DNA from: Lebetimonas sp. JH292
Lineage (GTDB): Bacteria > Campylobacterota > Campylobacteria > Campylobacterales > Nautiliaceae
Direction of reading: 5' to 3'
DNA length: 64,000 nucleotides
NCBI RefSeq assembly: GCF_000523275.1
Contig: NZ_ATHQ01000001.1
Location: 1,061,289 to 1,125,288, forward strand
Part shown: piece after piece, positions 1 through 8,480 of the stretch
Position numbering within the stretch: the first letter of the stretch is position 1
How the letters are laid out: each line of letters opens with the position of its first letter
Translations under genes and position numbers: made by a program
Notes under the pieces: model-generated
Seen by the model: the letters and a program-made list of their open reading frames with translations, nothing else
What the model was told of the DNA's origin: nothing
The model's database searches: none

Positions 1-2
1 TT

Positions 3-2780
3 TTAAAAATGGCTGCACTCTCTGGAGTTGCGGGTGCAACAATGCTAAACGCTGCACCGGCTCTTAGAGATGCAAGCGAAGAAGAATTAAAAAGCCCTTA
101 CCCAGGTAGTAAAAAAGTAAAAACTGTATGTACTACATGTTCAGTTGGGTGCGGAATTATAGCAGAAGTTAAAAACGGTGTATGGGTAAGACAGGAAGTT
201 GCCCAAGACCATCCGATCAGTCACGGAAGCCACTGCTGTAAAGGTATTGATTCAATCGATGTTATCAGAACAGAAAAAAGAGTTAAACATCCGTTAAAAA
301 AAGTTAACGGAAAATGGCAAAGAATCAGTTGGGATCAGGCTGTTAACGAAATTTCAGAAAAAATGTTAAATATCAGAAAAGAGAGTGGTCCTGATGCGGC
401 AATGTTTTTAGGGTCTGCAAAAATGGGCACAGAGCAGGCTTATTATTTTAGAAAATTTGCCGCAATGTGGGGTACCAACAATATAGATCACCAAGCGCGG
501 ATATGACACAGCGCAACAGTCGCGGGGGTCGCGAACACATGGGGTTATGGCGCTATGACAAACCATTTGGGAGATATTCAAAATTCTAAAGCTATTATTA
601 TATTTGGTGCAAACCCGGCAGTAAACCATCCTGTAGGATTTAAACATATTTTAAAAGCAAAAGAAAGAAATAATGCTACTTTAATTGTTATAGATCCAAG
701 ATATACAAAAACTGCCGCAAAAGCAGATTTATATGCAAGGGTAAGACCTGGAACCGATATTCCGTTTATGTATGGAATGCTTCATTTAATATTTAAACAC
801 GGCTGGCAGGATGAATCATTTATTAAAGACAGAGTGTTTGGAATGGAACATGTTATAGAAGAAGCAAAAAAATGGACTCCTGAAAGAACTGCCGATGTAA
901 CAGGTGTTGATGTTGATACATTAATTCAAATTACAAGAGCGTACGTTACAAGTAAGCCTGGAACATTAATTTGGGCAATGGGTCTAACTCAGCATTCAAT
1001 CGGTTCTTCTAATACAAGAATGGCTCCGATTTTACAGTTATCTTTAGGTAATATGGGTAAATTTGGTGGTGGATGTAACATTTTAAGAGGACACGATAAT
1101 GTTCAGGGTGCAACAGATATGTGCTGTTTGTCACATTCATTACCGGGATATTACGGATTAAGTGAAGGAAGCTGGAAATATTTTGCACATAACTGGGGAG
1201 TTGATTTTAAATGGTTACAAAGCAGATTTGACACTCCAAAAATGATGCATACAAAAGGATTTACTCTTGCTAAATGGTGGCAAGGTGTATTACAGGAAGA
1301 AAAAATTTATCAAAAAACTCCAATCAGGGCTTTATGGGTTCAGGGTAACGGTATTACTTCTATTGCCCAGACAGCAAAAGTACAACAAGCTCTTGATAAA
1401 TTGGATTTATTGGTTGTGGCCGAACCTTTTGCAAATGAGGCTGCTGTAATTACAAACAAAAAAGACAATGTTTATATTTTACCAACAGCGAGTCAGTTTG
1501 AATGTGAAGGTAGTGTTACCGCCACAAACAGAACAGCTCAGTGGAGAAGCAAAGTAGTAGATCCGCTTTATGAATCTAAAACCGATGAAGAAATTATGTT
1601 TACATTTGCTAAAAAATTCGGTTTCTATGATGAGTTTGTACGCGGTATGATGATGGGTGTAAAAAACGGCAAAGCCGTAAAAGTTAAAAATTCATTCAAA
1701 TGGCCAGAAGATGCAACAAGAGAAATTGCAAGAACCATTAAAACTATCGGTTTAACCGGTTGGACACCTGAGAGACTTAAAAGACATCAGCAAAACTGGC
1801 ATATGTTTGATGAGGTAACTCTTAAAGGTATTGGTCCGATGAAAGGCGAATATTACGGATTGCCATGGCCTTGTTGGACAGAATACCATCCAGGAAGCCC
1901 AGTTTTATATAACATTGATATTCCTGTAATGGAAGGCGGAATGGGATTCAGGGCAAGATTCGGAACTGAATATAAAGGTCAGAATTTATTGGCCGGAGAT
2001 CATGCAACTATAAAAGGTGCAAAAGTAAAAGGCGGATATCCTGAACTTACAAAAGAAAATATTGAAAAAGTTCTCGGTATCAGATTATCACCGAGAGAAA
2101 AAGCTATTATGGGTAAAAACTGGAAAGTCGACTTAAGCGGACTAATTGCAAAATATGCTCTTAAAGCCGGAGTTGCACCATACGGTAACGCAAAAGCAAG
2201 AGCATATGTATGGACATTCCCTGATAAAATTCCAATGCACAGAGAGCCGCTTCATACACCAAGATATGATTTGGCTAAAAAATATCCTACATATCCTGAT
2301 AAAAAAGACCATTACAGGGTTGATACTAAATATATTTCTATTCAAAAAACCGACTGGGCAAAAGAATTCCCAATTATTCTTACAACAGGAAGATTGGTAA
2401 TGTACAGCGGTGCCGGACTTATAGAAAGAAGCAGTAAATATCTTACTGAACTTGTTCCTGAAATGTTTGCAAGTATCAATCCAGAACTTGCTTATAAATA
2501 TGGAATTAAAGACGGAGATATGATTTGGGTTCACTCACCTGAGGGAACAAAAATCAAAGTTAAAGCAAGATTTACTTATGCAGTAGCACCGGACAGAATT
2601 TTCTTACCTTATCATTTTGCAGGAATTATGCAAGGTGTTGATATGAGCGCAAATTATCCGGAAGGTACAAAACCATATGCAATAGGCGAAAGTGCAAATA
2701 CAGTAACTAACTATGGATACGACATTGTTACCCAAATTCCTGAAACAAAAGCGGGATTAGTCCGCATTGAAAAAGCATAA
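3..2780 (+). CDS. fdhA: Formate dehydrogenase catalytic subunit FdhA, selenocysteine-containing, 5' end outside window
   Basis: Molybdo/tungstopterin subunit that oxidises formate to CO2 in the periplasm. The frame is already open at the left edge and reads F-L-K-M-A-A-L-S-G, the tail of a twin-arginine (RRxFLK) signal, so the true start lies upstream. A [4Fe-4S] motif CTTCSVGC lies about residue 41 (counting from the Met at 9), with the fourth Cys in HCCKG. The frame meets TGA at 504-506 and continues in the same phase with HSATVAGVANTWGYGAM, the conserved segment after the active-site Sec of formate dehydrogenases. The TGA is therefore read as selenocysteine (about residue 166). The rest, to KAGLVRIEKA, carries the molybdopterin-dinucleotide domains. 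It is followed at 10 nt by fdhB and then fdhC, and the W/Mo uptake genes next door fit its cofactor need. Confidence 0.95.
504..540 (+). promoter_or_regulatory. UGA selenocysteine codon with bacterial SECIS-like hairpin
   Basis: The in-frame TGA at 504-506 is followed by a 5-bp stem, TCGCG (520-524) pairing with CGCGA (530-534), closing a GGGGT loop. Counting the U of UGA as 1, the T at 520 is position 17, the place of the functional bulged U in the E. coli fdhF SECIS, and the loop at 22-26 overlaps the place of its apical G23/U24. The sequence is seen directly; recognition by SelB is inferred. Confidence 0.85.
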
Positions 2781-2790
2781 GGAGTAAGAT

Positions 2791-3387
2791 ATGTATGAAT
2801 ATGCAAGAATGAAATTTTATTGTGATGAAGACAGATGTATTGAATGTAATGCCTGCACAATAGCCTGTGCGGAAGCACATGAATTGCCTGTAGGCATTCA
2901 CAGAAGAAAAGTGGTTACATTAAATGAAGGAATTGAAGGTAAAGAATTTTCAGTATCCATAGCCTGTATGCACTGTACCGACGCACCTTGTTCACAAGTT
3001 TGTCCGGTCGATTGTTTTTATATCAGAGAAGACGGAATAGTACATCATGACAAAGATAAATGTATAGGATGCGGATACTGCTTATACGCCTGTCCTTTTG
3101 GAGCTCCTCAGTTTCCAAGAGACGGAGCATTCGGAATTAGGGGAGTTATGGATAAATGTACAATGTGTGCAGGCGGTCCTGCTCCTACTTTTTCTGAAAA
3201 AGAGTATCAATTATATGGTCAAAACAGAATTGCAGAAGGAAAAGTACCTATGTGTGCTGCGGTATGTTCAACCAATGCATTAATTGTTGGGGATGCTGAA
3301 AGCGTTTCTAAAATAAAAAGAGAAAGAGACGCAGCTAAAGGTAAGGGGCCTATGACTCCATATGGATGGGATCAGGCGTATAAATAA
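2791..3387 (+). CDS. fdhB: Formate dehydrogenase iron-sulfur subunit FdhB
   Basis: Electron-transfer subunit carrying four [4Fe-4S] clusters between the FdhA active site and the membrane cytochrome. The Cys clusters are visible in order: CIECNACTIAC (about residue 16), CMHCTDAPCSQVC (about 57), CIGCGYCLYAC (about 91) and CTMC plus CAAVC (about 120-155). At 198 aa it has the usual length for this subunit. It starts 10 nt after the fdhA stop with a GGAG ribosome site, inside the fdhABC operon. Confidence 0.95.
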   Translation: MYEYARMKFYCDEDRCIECNACTIACAEAHELPVGIHRRKVVTLNEGIEGKEFSVSIACMHCTDAPCSQVCPVDCFYIREDGIVHHDKDKCIGCGYCLYACPFGAPQFPRDGAFGIRGVMDKCTMCAGGPAPTFSEKEYQLYGQNRIAEGKVPMCAAVCSTNALIVGDAESVSKIKRERDAAKGKGPMTPYGWDQAYK

Positions 3388-3396
3388 GGAGTTGTT

Positions 3397-4338
3397 ATGA
3401 AAAAATTACCGCTTTTTAGCGTAATAGGTTTATGTGCTTTATATGCTGGAGTTGTTCCTTTAGTGGAGCCAAGTCAGGCTCCCGAGCATCCTGGGAGTAG
3501 GTTAATTTCTCCTGAATTGATAGAAGCAATCCCTTCTTGGCATAAATACGGAGAATTGTTTTTATATTTACAGACACACTGGAGTAAAATTTTATTTTTA
3601 GTTGTTTTAATAGCGGTGCCTGCAGTTTTTTTGCTTCATTATTTAATTGTAGGCCCCAAAATTTTTTCCCATGAAGGAAGAAAATTTTTAATTTTTCCGA
3701 CATGGCAGAGAATTATACATTGGATAGCTGCTTTGGCATTTATTTTATTGGTCCCTTCAGGCTTTTTAATTATTTATGCTAAATTTTTTGGAGGAGGTAC
3801 TCCTATTAGATTTATGAGATATCTGCATGACATAGGGGCATTTTTATTTGCACTGGTTGTAATTCCTATGACTGTAATGTGGTTTAAAGAAATGCTTCCG
3901 AGACTTTGGGATATTAAATGGATGATGATACTTGGAGGTTATTTGGTTAAAAGAAAACAGGAAATCCCTGCTTCAAAATTTAATGCTGGTCAAAAAATGT
4001 GGTATTGGCTTGCTATGTTTGGCGGAATGGTTATGATTATAACAGGTGTAATGATGTATTTTCAGGATTTCGACATAGCCCTCCTTAGAAAACTGAATTT
4101 ATATCAGATAGATTTGTTAAGATTAGCTGTTATTATTCATTTAACATTAGCATTATTTATTGTTGCATTCTTTTTTACTCATTTATATATGTCTCTTTTT
4201 GCCATTAAAGGTTCAATTGAGAGTATGATAGACGGTTGTAAAAGTGAAGATGAGCTTAAACATTTACATTCTATTTATTACAAAAAAATTGTTAAAGAAG
4301 GCAAAGACAAAGAACTTGCCGAAAAATGCAAAGATTAA
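3397..4338 (+). CDS. fdhC: Formate dehydrogenase cytochrome b556 subunit FdhC
   Basis: Membrane di-heme cytochrome b that anchors FdhAB and passes electrons to the quinone pool. An N-terminal hydrophobic segment is followed by a further helix (about residues 65-88) and the FdhI-type core, with helices near residues 108-130, 146-166, 202-226 and 240-268. Candidate heme histidines include the IHWIAA and HDIGAF contexts and the IIHLTLALF/FFFTHLY helix. The 313 aa include the long N-terminal extension typical of epsilonproteobacterial FdhC. It follows fdhB by 9 nt and is the last gene before a terminator. Confidence 0.93.
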   Translation: MKKLPLFSVIGLCALYAGVVPLVEPSQAPEHPGSRLISPELIEAIPSWHKYGELFLYLQTHWSKILFLVVLIAVPAVFLLHYLIVGPKIFSHEGRKFLIFPTWQRIIHWIAALAFILLVPSGFLIIYAKFFGGGTPIRFMRYLHDIGAFLFALVVIPMTVMWFKEMLPRLWDIKWMMILGGYLVKRKQEIPASKFNAGQKMWYWLAMFGGMVMIITGVMMYFQDFDIALLRKLNLYQIDLLRLAVIIHLTLALFIVAFFFTHLYMSLFAIKGSIESMIDGCKSEDELKHLHSIYYKKIVKEGKDKELAEKCKD

Positions 4339-4370
4339 AAACAGACTAATTTTTAGTCTGTTTATTTTTA
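4339..4370 (+). terminator. Rho-independent terminator after fdhABC
   Basis: A perfect 10-bp inverted repeat, AAACAGACTA (4339-4348) and TAGTCTGTTT (4354-4363), starts directly after the fdhC stop and runs into a T-rich tail. It separates fdhABC from the transport genes. Confidence 0.9.
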
Positions 4371-4399
4371 TTACTTTTTTGGATTTATCTCATAAAAAA

Positions 4400-4490
4400 T
4401 ATGCAAAAAATGCATAAAAAAATATGCATTTTTGTCATATAAAAGACATTTTTATTTTTTTTATATAGTAAAATATGCAAAATTTCCATA
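4400..4490 (+). promoter_or_regulatory. wtpA promoter with three TATGCA-type operator sites
   Basis: A perfect inverted repeat TATGCA-N5-TGCATA lies at 4400-4416. Two imperfect copies with the same half-site and spacing follow: TATGCA-N5-GTCATA (4423-4439) and TATGCA-N5-TCCATA (4474-4490). A -10-like TATAGT sits at 4464-4469, so the third copy covers the probable transcription start. The perfect repeat recurs before modA (5509-5525), which suggests one metal- or oxyanion-responsive repressor acts on both. The regulator is not in the window. Confidence 0.65.
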
Positions 4491-4506
4491 AATAAAAGGA
4501 GAAAAA

Positions 4507-5460
4507 ATGAAAAAATTTGCTTTAATTTTCAGTGTTATCGTTTTATTTGCCTTTGGTAAAAAAATAGTTGTATTCCATGCCGGAAGTTTAAGTGTCCCGT
4601 TTTCACAGATTGAACAAAAGTTTGAGAAAAAATATCCTCAATATGATGTAATTAGAGAAGCTGCCGGAAGCAGGGCGTGTGCCCGAAAAATTACTGATTT
4701 ACATAAAAAAGCCGATGTAATGGCGAGTGCGGATTATAAAGTGATAGATAATTTATTAAGACCAAAATATACAAAATTTAATGCTTTGTTTGCAACAAAT
4801 GAGATGATTATAGCCTATACGCCGCATTCAAAATATGCTGATAAAATAAATTCAAATAATTGGATGGATATTTTATTAAAACCTGGAGTAAAAGTCGGGC
4901 ATTCCAATCCTAATTTAGACCCGTGTGGATATAGAGCAATGATTGTAGCAAAACTTGCCGGAATTTACTATAAAAGACCAAAATTTTTTGATAAGTTATT
5001 CGGTTATGGAGACAGTTATGAAAACGGTGAGGAAAACAGAAATAAAGTAATTGTCAGACCAAAAGAGACAGATTTGTTAGGTTTGCTTGAAGCTGGAGCG
5101 TTTGATTATCTGTTTATTTATAAATCTGTTGCAATGCAGCATCATTTAAAATTTATTACTTTGCCTCCTCAAATTAATTTAGGTGATAAAAAATATGCAT
5201 CTTTTTATAAAAAAGCGAGTTTTAAAGTTACAGGTAAAAAACCGGGAACTTATATTGTAAAAAAAGGCGCTCCTATGGTTTACGGAATAACAGTTGTGGA
5301 AAATAAAAAAGAAGGACTTCCTCCTCATGAAAAAGGTGCTGTTTTATTTGTCAAATATGTTCTTTCTCCCGAAGGTCAGGCAATAATGAAAAAAAACGGC
5401 CAGGGTGTAATAAATCCTCCGATAATTGAAGGCGATGACAGTATATTAAAAAAATATTAA
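4507..5460 (+). CDS. wtpA: Tungstate/molybdate-binding protein WtpA
   Basis: Periplasmic oxyanion-binding protein of a tungstate/molybdate ABC importer. A short signal peptide (MKKFALIFSVIVLFAF) precedes VVFHAGSLSVPF, the hallmark N-terminal motif of the WtpA family. It is followed by EAAGSRACARK (about residue 56) and ADVMASADY, which hold ligand-binding residues in known WtpA proteins. At 317 aa it fits the family. The start is set by AAGGAG at 4496-4501. WtpA is the archaeal-type high-affinity tungstate binder, consistent with supplying the neighbouring formate dehydrogenase. Its matching permease and ATPase (8.5-10.2 kb) are separated from it by the modABC-like genes, so the operon looks rearranged. 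Confidence 0.88.
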   Translation: MKKFALIFSVIVLFAFGKKIVVFHAGSLSVPFSQIEQKFEKKYPQYDVIREAAGSRACARKITDLHKKADVMASADYKVIDNLLRPKYTKFNALFATNEMIIAYTPHSKYADKINSNNWMDILLKPGVKVGHSNPNLDPCGYRAMIVAKLAGIYYKRPKFFDKLFGYGDSYENGEENRNKVIVRPKETDLLGLLEAGAFDYLFIYKSVAMQHHLKFITLPPQINLGDKKYASFYKKASFKVTGKKPGTYIVKKGAPMVYGITVVENKKEGLPPHEKGAVLFVKYVLSPEGQAIMKKNGQGVINPPIIEGDDSILKKY

Positions 5461-5508
5461 TTTATAAATTATGGGTTAATCCCTTTTTTCTTTTTTTATA
5501 ACAAAAAA

Positions 5509-5525
5509 TATGCAAATAATGCATA
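5509..5525 (+). promoter_or_regulatory. TATGCA-N5-TGCATA operator before modA
   Basis: This perfect 6+6 inverted repeat with a 5-nt spacer is identical in half-sites and spacing to 4400-4416. A -10-like TATAAC (5497-5502) lies 6 nt upstream, and the ribosome site GGGAGG follows within a few bases. The arrangement copies that at wtpA and suits a repressor covering the transcription start. Confidence 0.6.
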
Positions 5526-5538
5526 AAAGGGAGGAAAA

Positions 5539-6285
5539 ATGAAAAAGATTTTATTTATATTTTTAGTTTTAGTAACCGAAATATTTTCAGCTGATATTAA
5601 ACATATAAAAATTTGCGCGGGAGCGGGGCTTATAAAGCCGATAAATGAAATAATGAAAAATTTTGAAAATGAAAATAATGCAGTAATAGATATTCATTAC
5701 GGAGGTTCGGGAGAACTTTTTTCAATTTTACAGACTAACGGCTGCGATGTGTTTATTCCTGGCGCTTATTATTATACAAAAGAAGCTTTAAATAAAAATT
5801 TAGTTGATAAAAAAAGCATTAAAATAATAACAAAACATATTCCTGTATTGGTTGTTCAAAAAGGAAATCCAAAAAATATTCATACCCTTAAAGATTTAAC
5901 TCGTCCTGATATTAAAATAATTTTAGGTGACCCGAGGGCTACGGCTATAGGAAAAGTCAGTATAAAAATTTTAAAAAAGAATAATCTTTATAAAAATGTC
6001 AAAAAAAATATTGCTATGTATGCTGGGACCGTTAATCAATTGCTTATATATATGGTAATGGGACAGGCTGACGCTGCAATAATGTGGGAAGATATGGTTT
6101 CCTGGGCAAAACAGAAAGGGAAATTGGAAGTTATTAAAATTCCTGAAAATGAAAATATAATTAAAACAATACCTACTGCGGTTGGAACAATTTGTAAAAA
6201 TAAAAAACTTGCCAATAAATTTAATAATTATCTCTCTTCTGGTAAATCAAAACAAATTTGGAAAAAATGGGGATTTGAAATATGA
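5539..6285 (+). CDS. modA: Molybdate/tungstate ABC transporter substrate-binding protein (ModA-like)
   Basis: Periplasmic binding protein of the ModA superfamily, 248 aa with a cleavable signal (MKKILFIFLVLVTEIFSA). Recognisable blocks are ICAGAGLIKPINEI, the ligand-binding YGGSGELF, CDVFIPG, and the C-terminal domain-crossover region GTVNQLLIYMVMGQADAAIMW. It is distinct from the WtpA-type protein just upstream. Its stop overlaps the start of the permease gene by 4 nt, so translation is coupled. Whether Mo or W is preferred cannot be read from sequence. Confidence 0.82.
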   Translation: MKKILFIFLVLVTEIFSADIKHIKICAGAGLIKPINEIMKNFENENNAVIDIHYGGSGELFSILQTNGCDVFIPGAYYYTKEALNKNLVDKKSIKIITKHIPVLVVQKGNPKNIHTLKDLTRPDIKIILGDPRATAIGKVSIKILKKNNLYKNVKKNIAMYAGTVNQLLIYMVMGQADAAIMWEDMVSWAKQKGKLEVIKIPENENIIKTIPTAVGTICKNKKLANKFNNYLSSGKSKQIWKKWGFEI

Positions 6286-7076
6286 AAATATTCAGTTTTA
6301 AAACAATTAGCATAAGTATGTCTTTATTGATTACTTTTTTGCTTTTGATTGCTGTTTTGAGCCTGTTTTTTGTTCCTAAAATCGGAGACATCATCAATGC
6401 TTTGCGTTCTGGGGAAATGATTTATTCTATTAAATTATCTCTTATAACGTCTCTTTTATCAACTTTTTTTGTTTTGATTTTTTCTGTTCCTATCGCTTAC
6501 GCTTTGTCAAGATATGATTTTTTTGGCAAATCTATTTTAAAGACAATAATAAATTTACCGATGGCTTTCCCCGAACTTGTATTGGGACTCTCTTTACTTT
6601 TACTTTTCAGCAAAACGTTTGTCGGAGATTTTTTTGATGAATTGGGGATTCAGATTGTTTTTACAAAAGCGGGCATTGTAGTAGCGCAATTTTTTACCGC
6701 TTTGCCTTACGGAATCAGAATTATTTATTCATCGTTTGAAAGTGTTAACAAAAGATATGAATATGTTTCAAGAAGTCTGGGATATGGTGAATTTGAAACA
6801 TTTAAAAATGTATTGGTCCCTTTGATAAGAAACGGGATATACGCTTCGGCAATTATAACTTTTGCAAGATCAATGGGGGCATTTGGAGCGGTTTTGATTT
6901 TAGCGGGGGGTTCTTATATGAAAACGGAAATACTTCCTATAACGCTGTTTTTAAATATTTCTTATGGAAATATGGGAATGGCTATTACCAGCGGTATCGT
7001 GCTTATTGTTATTTCATTTGTTGCAATATTGTCCGTTGAATATATGGAAGGAAAAGAAAATGTTTTTAAAGATTGA
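6282..7076 (+). CDS. modB: Molybdate/tungstate ABC transporter permease (ModB-like)
   Basis: Inner-membrane channel subunit, 264 aa with about six hydrophobic helices. It carries the EAA-type coupling loop SRSLGYGEFETFKNVLVP (about residue 165) that contacts the ATPase, followed by FARSMGAFGAV, typical of the ModB/WtpB/CysT family. Its start overlaps modA by 4 nt and its end overlaps the ATPase gene by 17 nt, which marks a compact modABC unit. Confidence 0.87.
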   Translation: MKIFSFKTISISMSLLITFLLLIAVLSLFFVPKIGDIINALRSGEMIYSIKLSLITSLLSTFFVLIFSVPIAYALSRYDFFGKSILKTIINLPMAFPELVLGLSLLLLFSKTFVGDFFDELGIQIVFTKAGIVVAQFFTALPYGIRIIYSSFESVNKRYEYVSRSLGYGEFETFKNVLVPLIRNGIYASAIITFARSMGAFGAVLILAGGSYMKTEILPITLFLNISYGNMGMAITSGIVLIVISFVAILSVEYMEGKENVFKD

Positions 7077-8118
7077 AAATATAAATATAACTTTAGGAAA
7101 ATTTACTTTAACAAACGTTGATTTCGGCATAAAAAAAGGGGAATATGTAACAATAATAGGGCCAAGCGGAAGCGGTAAATCCATTTTGCTTGAAACAGTT
7201 GCGGGATTTTATAAGCCTAAAAGCGGAAAAGTATATTTGAATGATGAAGATATAACGGATAAACCGATTGAATCCAGAAACATCAGTATAGTTTATCAGG
7301 ATTATGTTCTTTTTCCCCATATGAATGTATACGAAAATATAATGTACGGATTGAAAAAACACAATAAAAATAAAACACAAAACGATAAAGATATTAATGA
7401 AATAAGCAAAATTTTAAAAATAGACCATTTATTAAAAAGAAAACCTTTAACACTTAGCGGGGGAGAGATGCAAAGGGTAAGTATAGCAAGAGCTTTAATA
7501 GTAAAACCACAGCTTCTTTTAATGGATGAGGCTTTCAGCGCTCTCGATTATAAAATTAAAAAAGAAATGAGACAGTTGCTTAAAGAGGCGGCTAAAAAAT
7601 ATAATACCACCGTATTGCATGTAACCCATGATTTTGAAGATGTATGGACACTGGCTGATAAAACGGTATTGATGAGATTTGGAGAAGTGTTACAGGTTGG
7701 TACTCCCGAAGAAATGTTTTCAAAACCGAAAAACAGAAAAGTTGCCGATTTTGTAGGAACAAATATTTTAAATGCCAAAGTTATTGATAAAGAAGATAAT
7801 TTGAGCGTATTAGAAATAGACGGATTCAAGCTGTATTCCATAGATGATGCAGATATAGGGGAAAATGTAAAAATTTCTATTCGTCCGGAAGATATCATAG
7901 TATCCAAATCCGGCTGTGAAAAAGAATCCGCAAAAAACTGTATTTACGGATTTATTGAAAAGTTAGAAAAAAAAGGTTTTTTAGTGGATTTAATAGTTGA
8001 TGTAAATGATATAAAATTTGCTGTGCTTATTACATTAAATTCATATGAGAAATTGAATTTACAAGAAAAAACAAACGTATATTTAATTTTTAAAGCATCA
8101 AATGTGCATATATTTTAA
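7060..8118 (+). CDS. modC: Molybdate/tungstate ABC transporter ATPase (ModC/WtpC-type)
   Basis: ATP-hydrolysing subunit, 352 aa when started at the ATG at 7060. A longer in-frame opening from 6964 exists, but it reads through the permease gene and is rejected. Walker A is GPSGSGKS (about residue 33), the signature LSGGEMQR (about 130) and Walker B LLLMDEA. The H-loop His is in HVTHDFEDVW. A C-terminal MOP/TOBE oxyanion-sensing domain ends in FKASNVHIF. The overall layout resembles archaeal WtpC. It is the last gene of the modABC unit, followed by a spacer with gene debris. Confidence 0.88.
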   Translation: MFLKIENINITLGKFTLTNVDFGIKKGEYVTIIGPSGSGKSILLETVAGFYKPKSGKVYLNDEDITDKPIESRNISIVYQDYVLFPHMNVYENIMYGLKKHNKNKTQNDKDINEISKILKIDHLLKRKPLTLSGGEMQRVSIARALIVKPQLLLMDEAFSALDYKIKKEMRQLLKEAAKKYNTTVLHVTHDFEDVWTLADKTVLMRFGEVLQVGTPEEMFSKPKNRKVADFVGTNILNAKVIDKEDNLSVLEIDGFKLYSIDDADIGENVKISIRPEDIIVSKSGCEKESAKNCIYGFIEKLEKKGFLVDLIVDVNDIKFAVLITLNSYEKLNLQEKTNVYLIFKASNVHIF

Positions 8119-8162
8119 ATAAAATGTATAATTATAAAACTGCCTATATAAAAAGGTTACCG

Positions 8163-8280
8163 ATGAAAAATAATATTTTTATTTTTCAAAATAAAAAAAA
8201 ATTACGGCCGGTGTTTATGGTATAGTTTTATTTGTGAAGTATATGTTTTTATATGTGCTTTTGGTTAATCAAAAAATATT
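8163..8280 (+). pseudogene. Remnant of a WtpA-like binding-protein gene
   Basis: No gene fits this spacer, but codons from 8213 read V-Y-G-I-V-L-F-V-K-Y-M. That looks like two blocks near the C terminus of the WtpA upstream, MVYGI and AVLFVKYV, joined with about 20 residues missing between them. An ATG with an AT-rich lysine-led start lies at 8163 and its frame stops at 8221-8223. The simplest reading is the collapsed remains of a second wtpA that once headed the wtpBC genes downstream. The match is short, so this stays tentative. Confidence 0.45.
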
Positions 8281-8292
8281 AAAGGAGATGAA

Positions 8293-8478
8293 ATGTTTGT
8301 AGAATTAAATGACAGGGTTTATATAAATAAAAACAGGATATCAAGAATTAAAATAGATGAAGTTCAGGACGGAATAAGAGTGAGATTTTATGAAGGAAAC
8401 GAGCAGATTGCAAAATCACACAGATTTAAAAATGTGGGAGAAGCCAAAGAGTGGATTAAAAATAAATTTTTAGGATAA
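8293..8478 (+). CDS. Hypothetical 61-aa protein in the tungstate/molybdate cluster
   Basis: The small soluble protein begins MFVELNDRVYINKNRISRI and ends EWIKNKFLG. It is rich in charged residues, with a predicted mainly beta first half and a helical end, and has no Cys motif, signal or helix-turn-helix that I can see. A strong AAAGGAG ribosome site precedes it, and the next ATPase gene begins 2 nt after its stop, so it is co-translated with transporter genes. I do not recognise the family. A role in sensing or handling oxyanions is only a guess from position. Confidence 0.7.
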   Translation: MFVELNDRVYINKNRISRIKIDEVQDGIRVRFYEGNEQIAKSHRFKNVGEAKEWIKNKFLG

Positions 8479-8480
8479 GA

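Noticed and set aside
504-506. TGA splitting fdhA into two genes or marking a pseudogene
   Set aside because: Both parts are in the same phase, the peptide before and after matches the selenocysteine site of formate dehydrogenases, and a SECIS-like hairpin follows.
5471-5500. Terminator GGG-TTAAT-CCC followed by a T run after wtpA
   Set aside because: The stem is only 3 bp, so read-through into modA is likely; listing it as a terminator would overstate it.
6964-7059. N-terminal extension of the ModC-type ATPase from 6964
   Set aside because: It reads through the permease gene in another frame; the ATG at 7060 gives the normal ABC start and is preceded by a purine-rich ribosome site.
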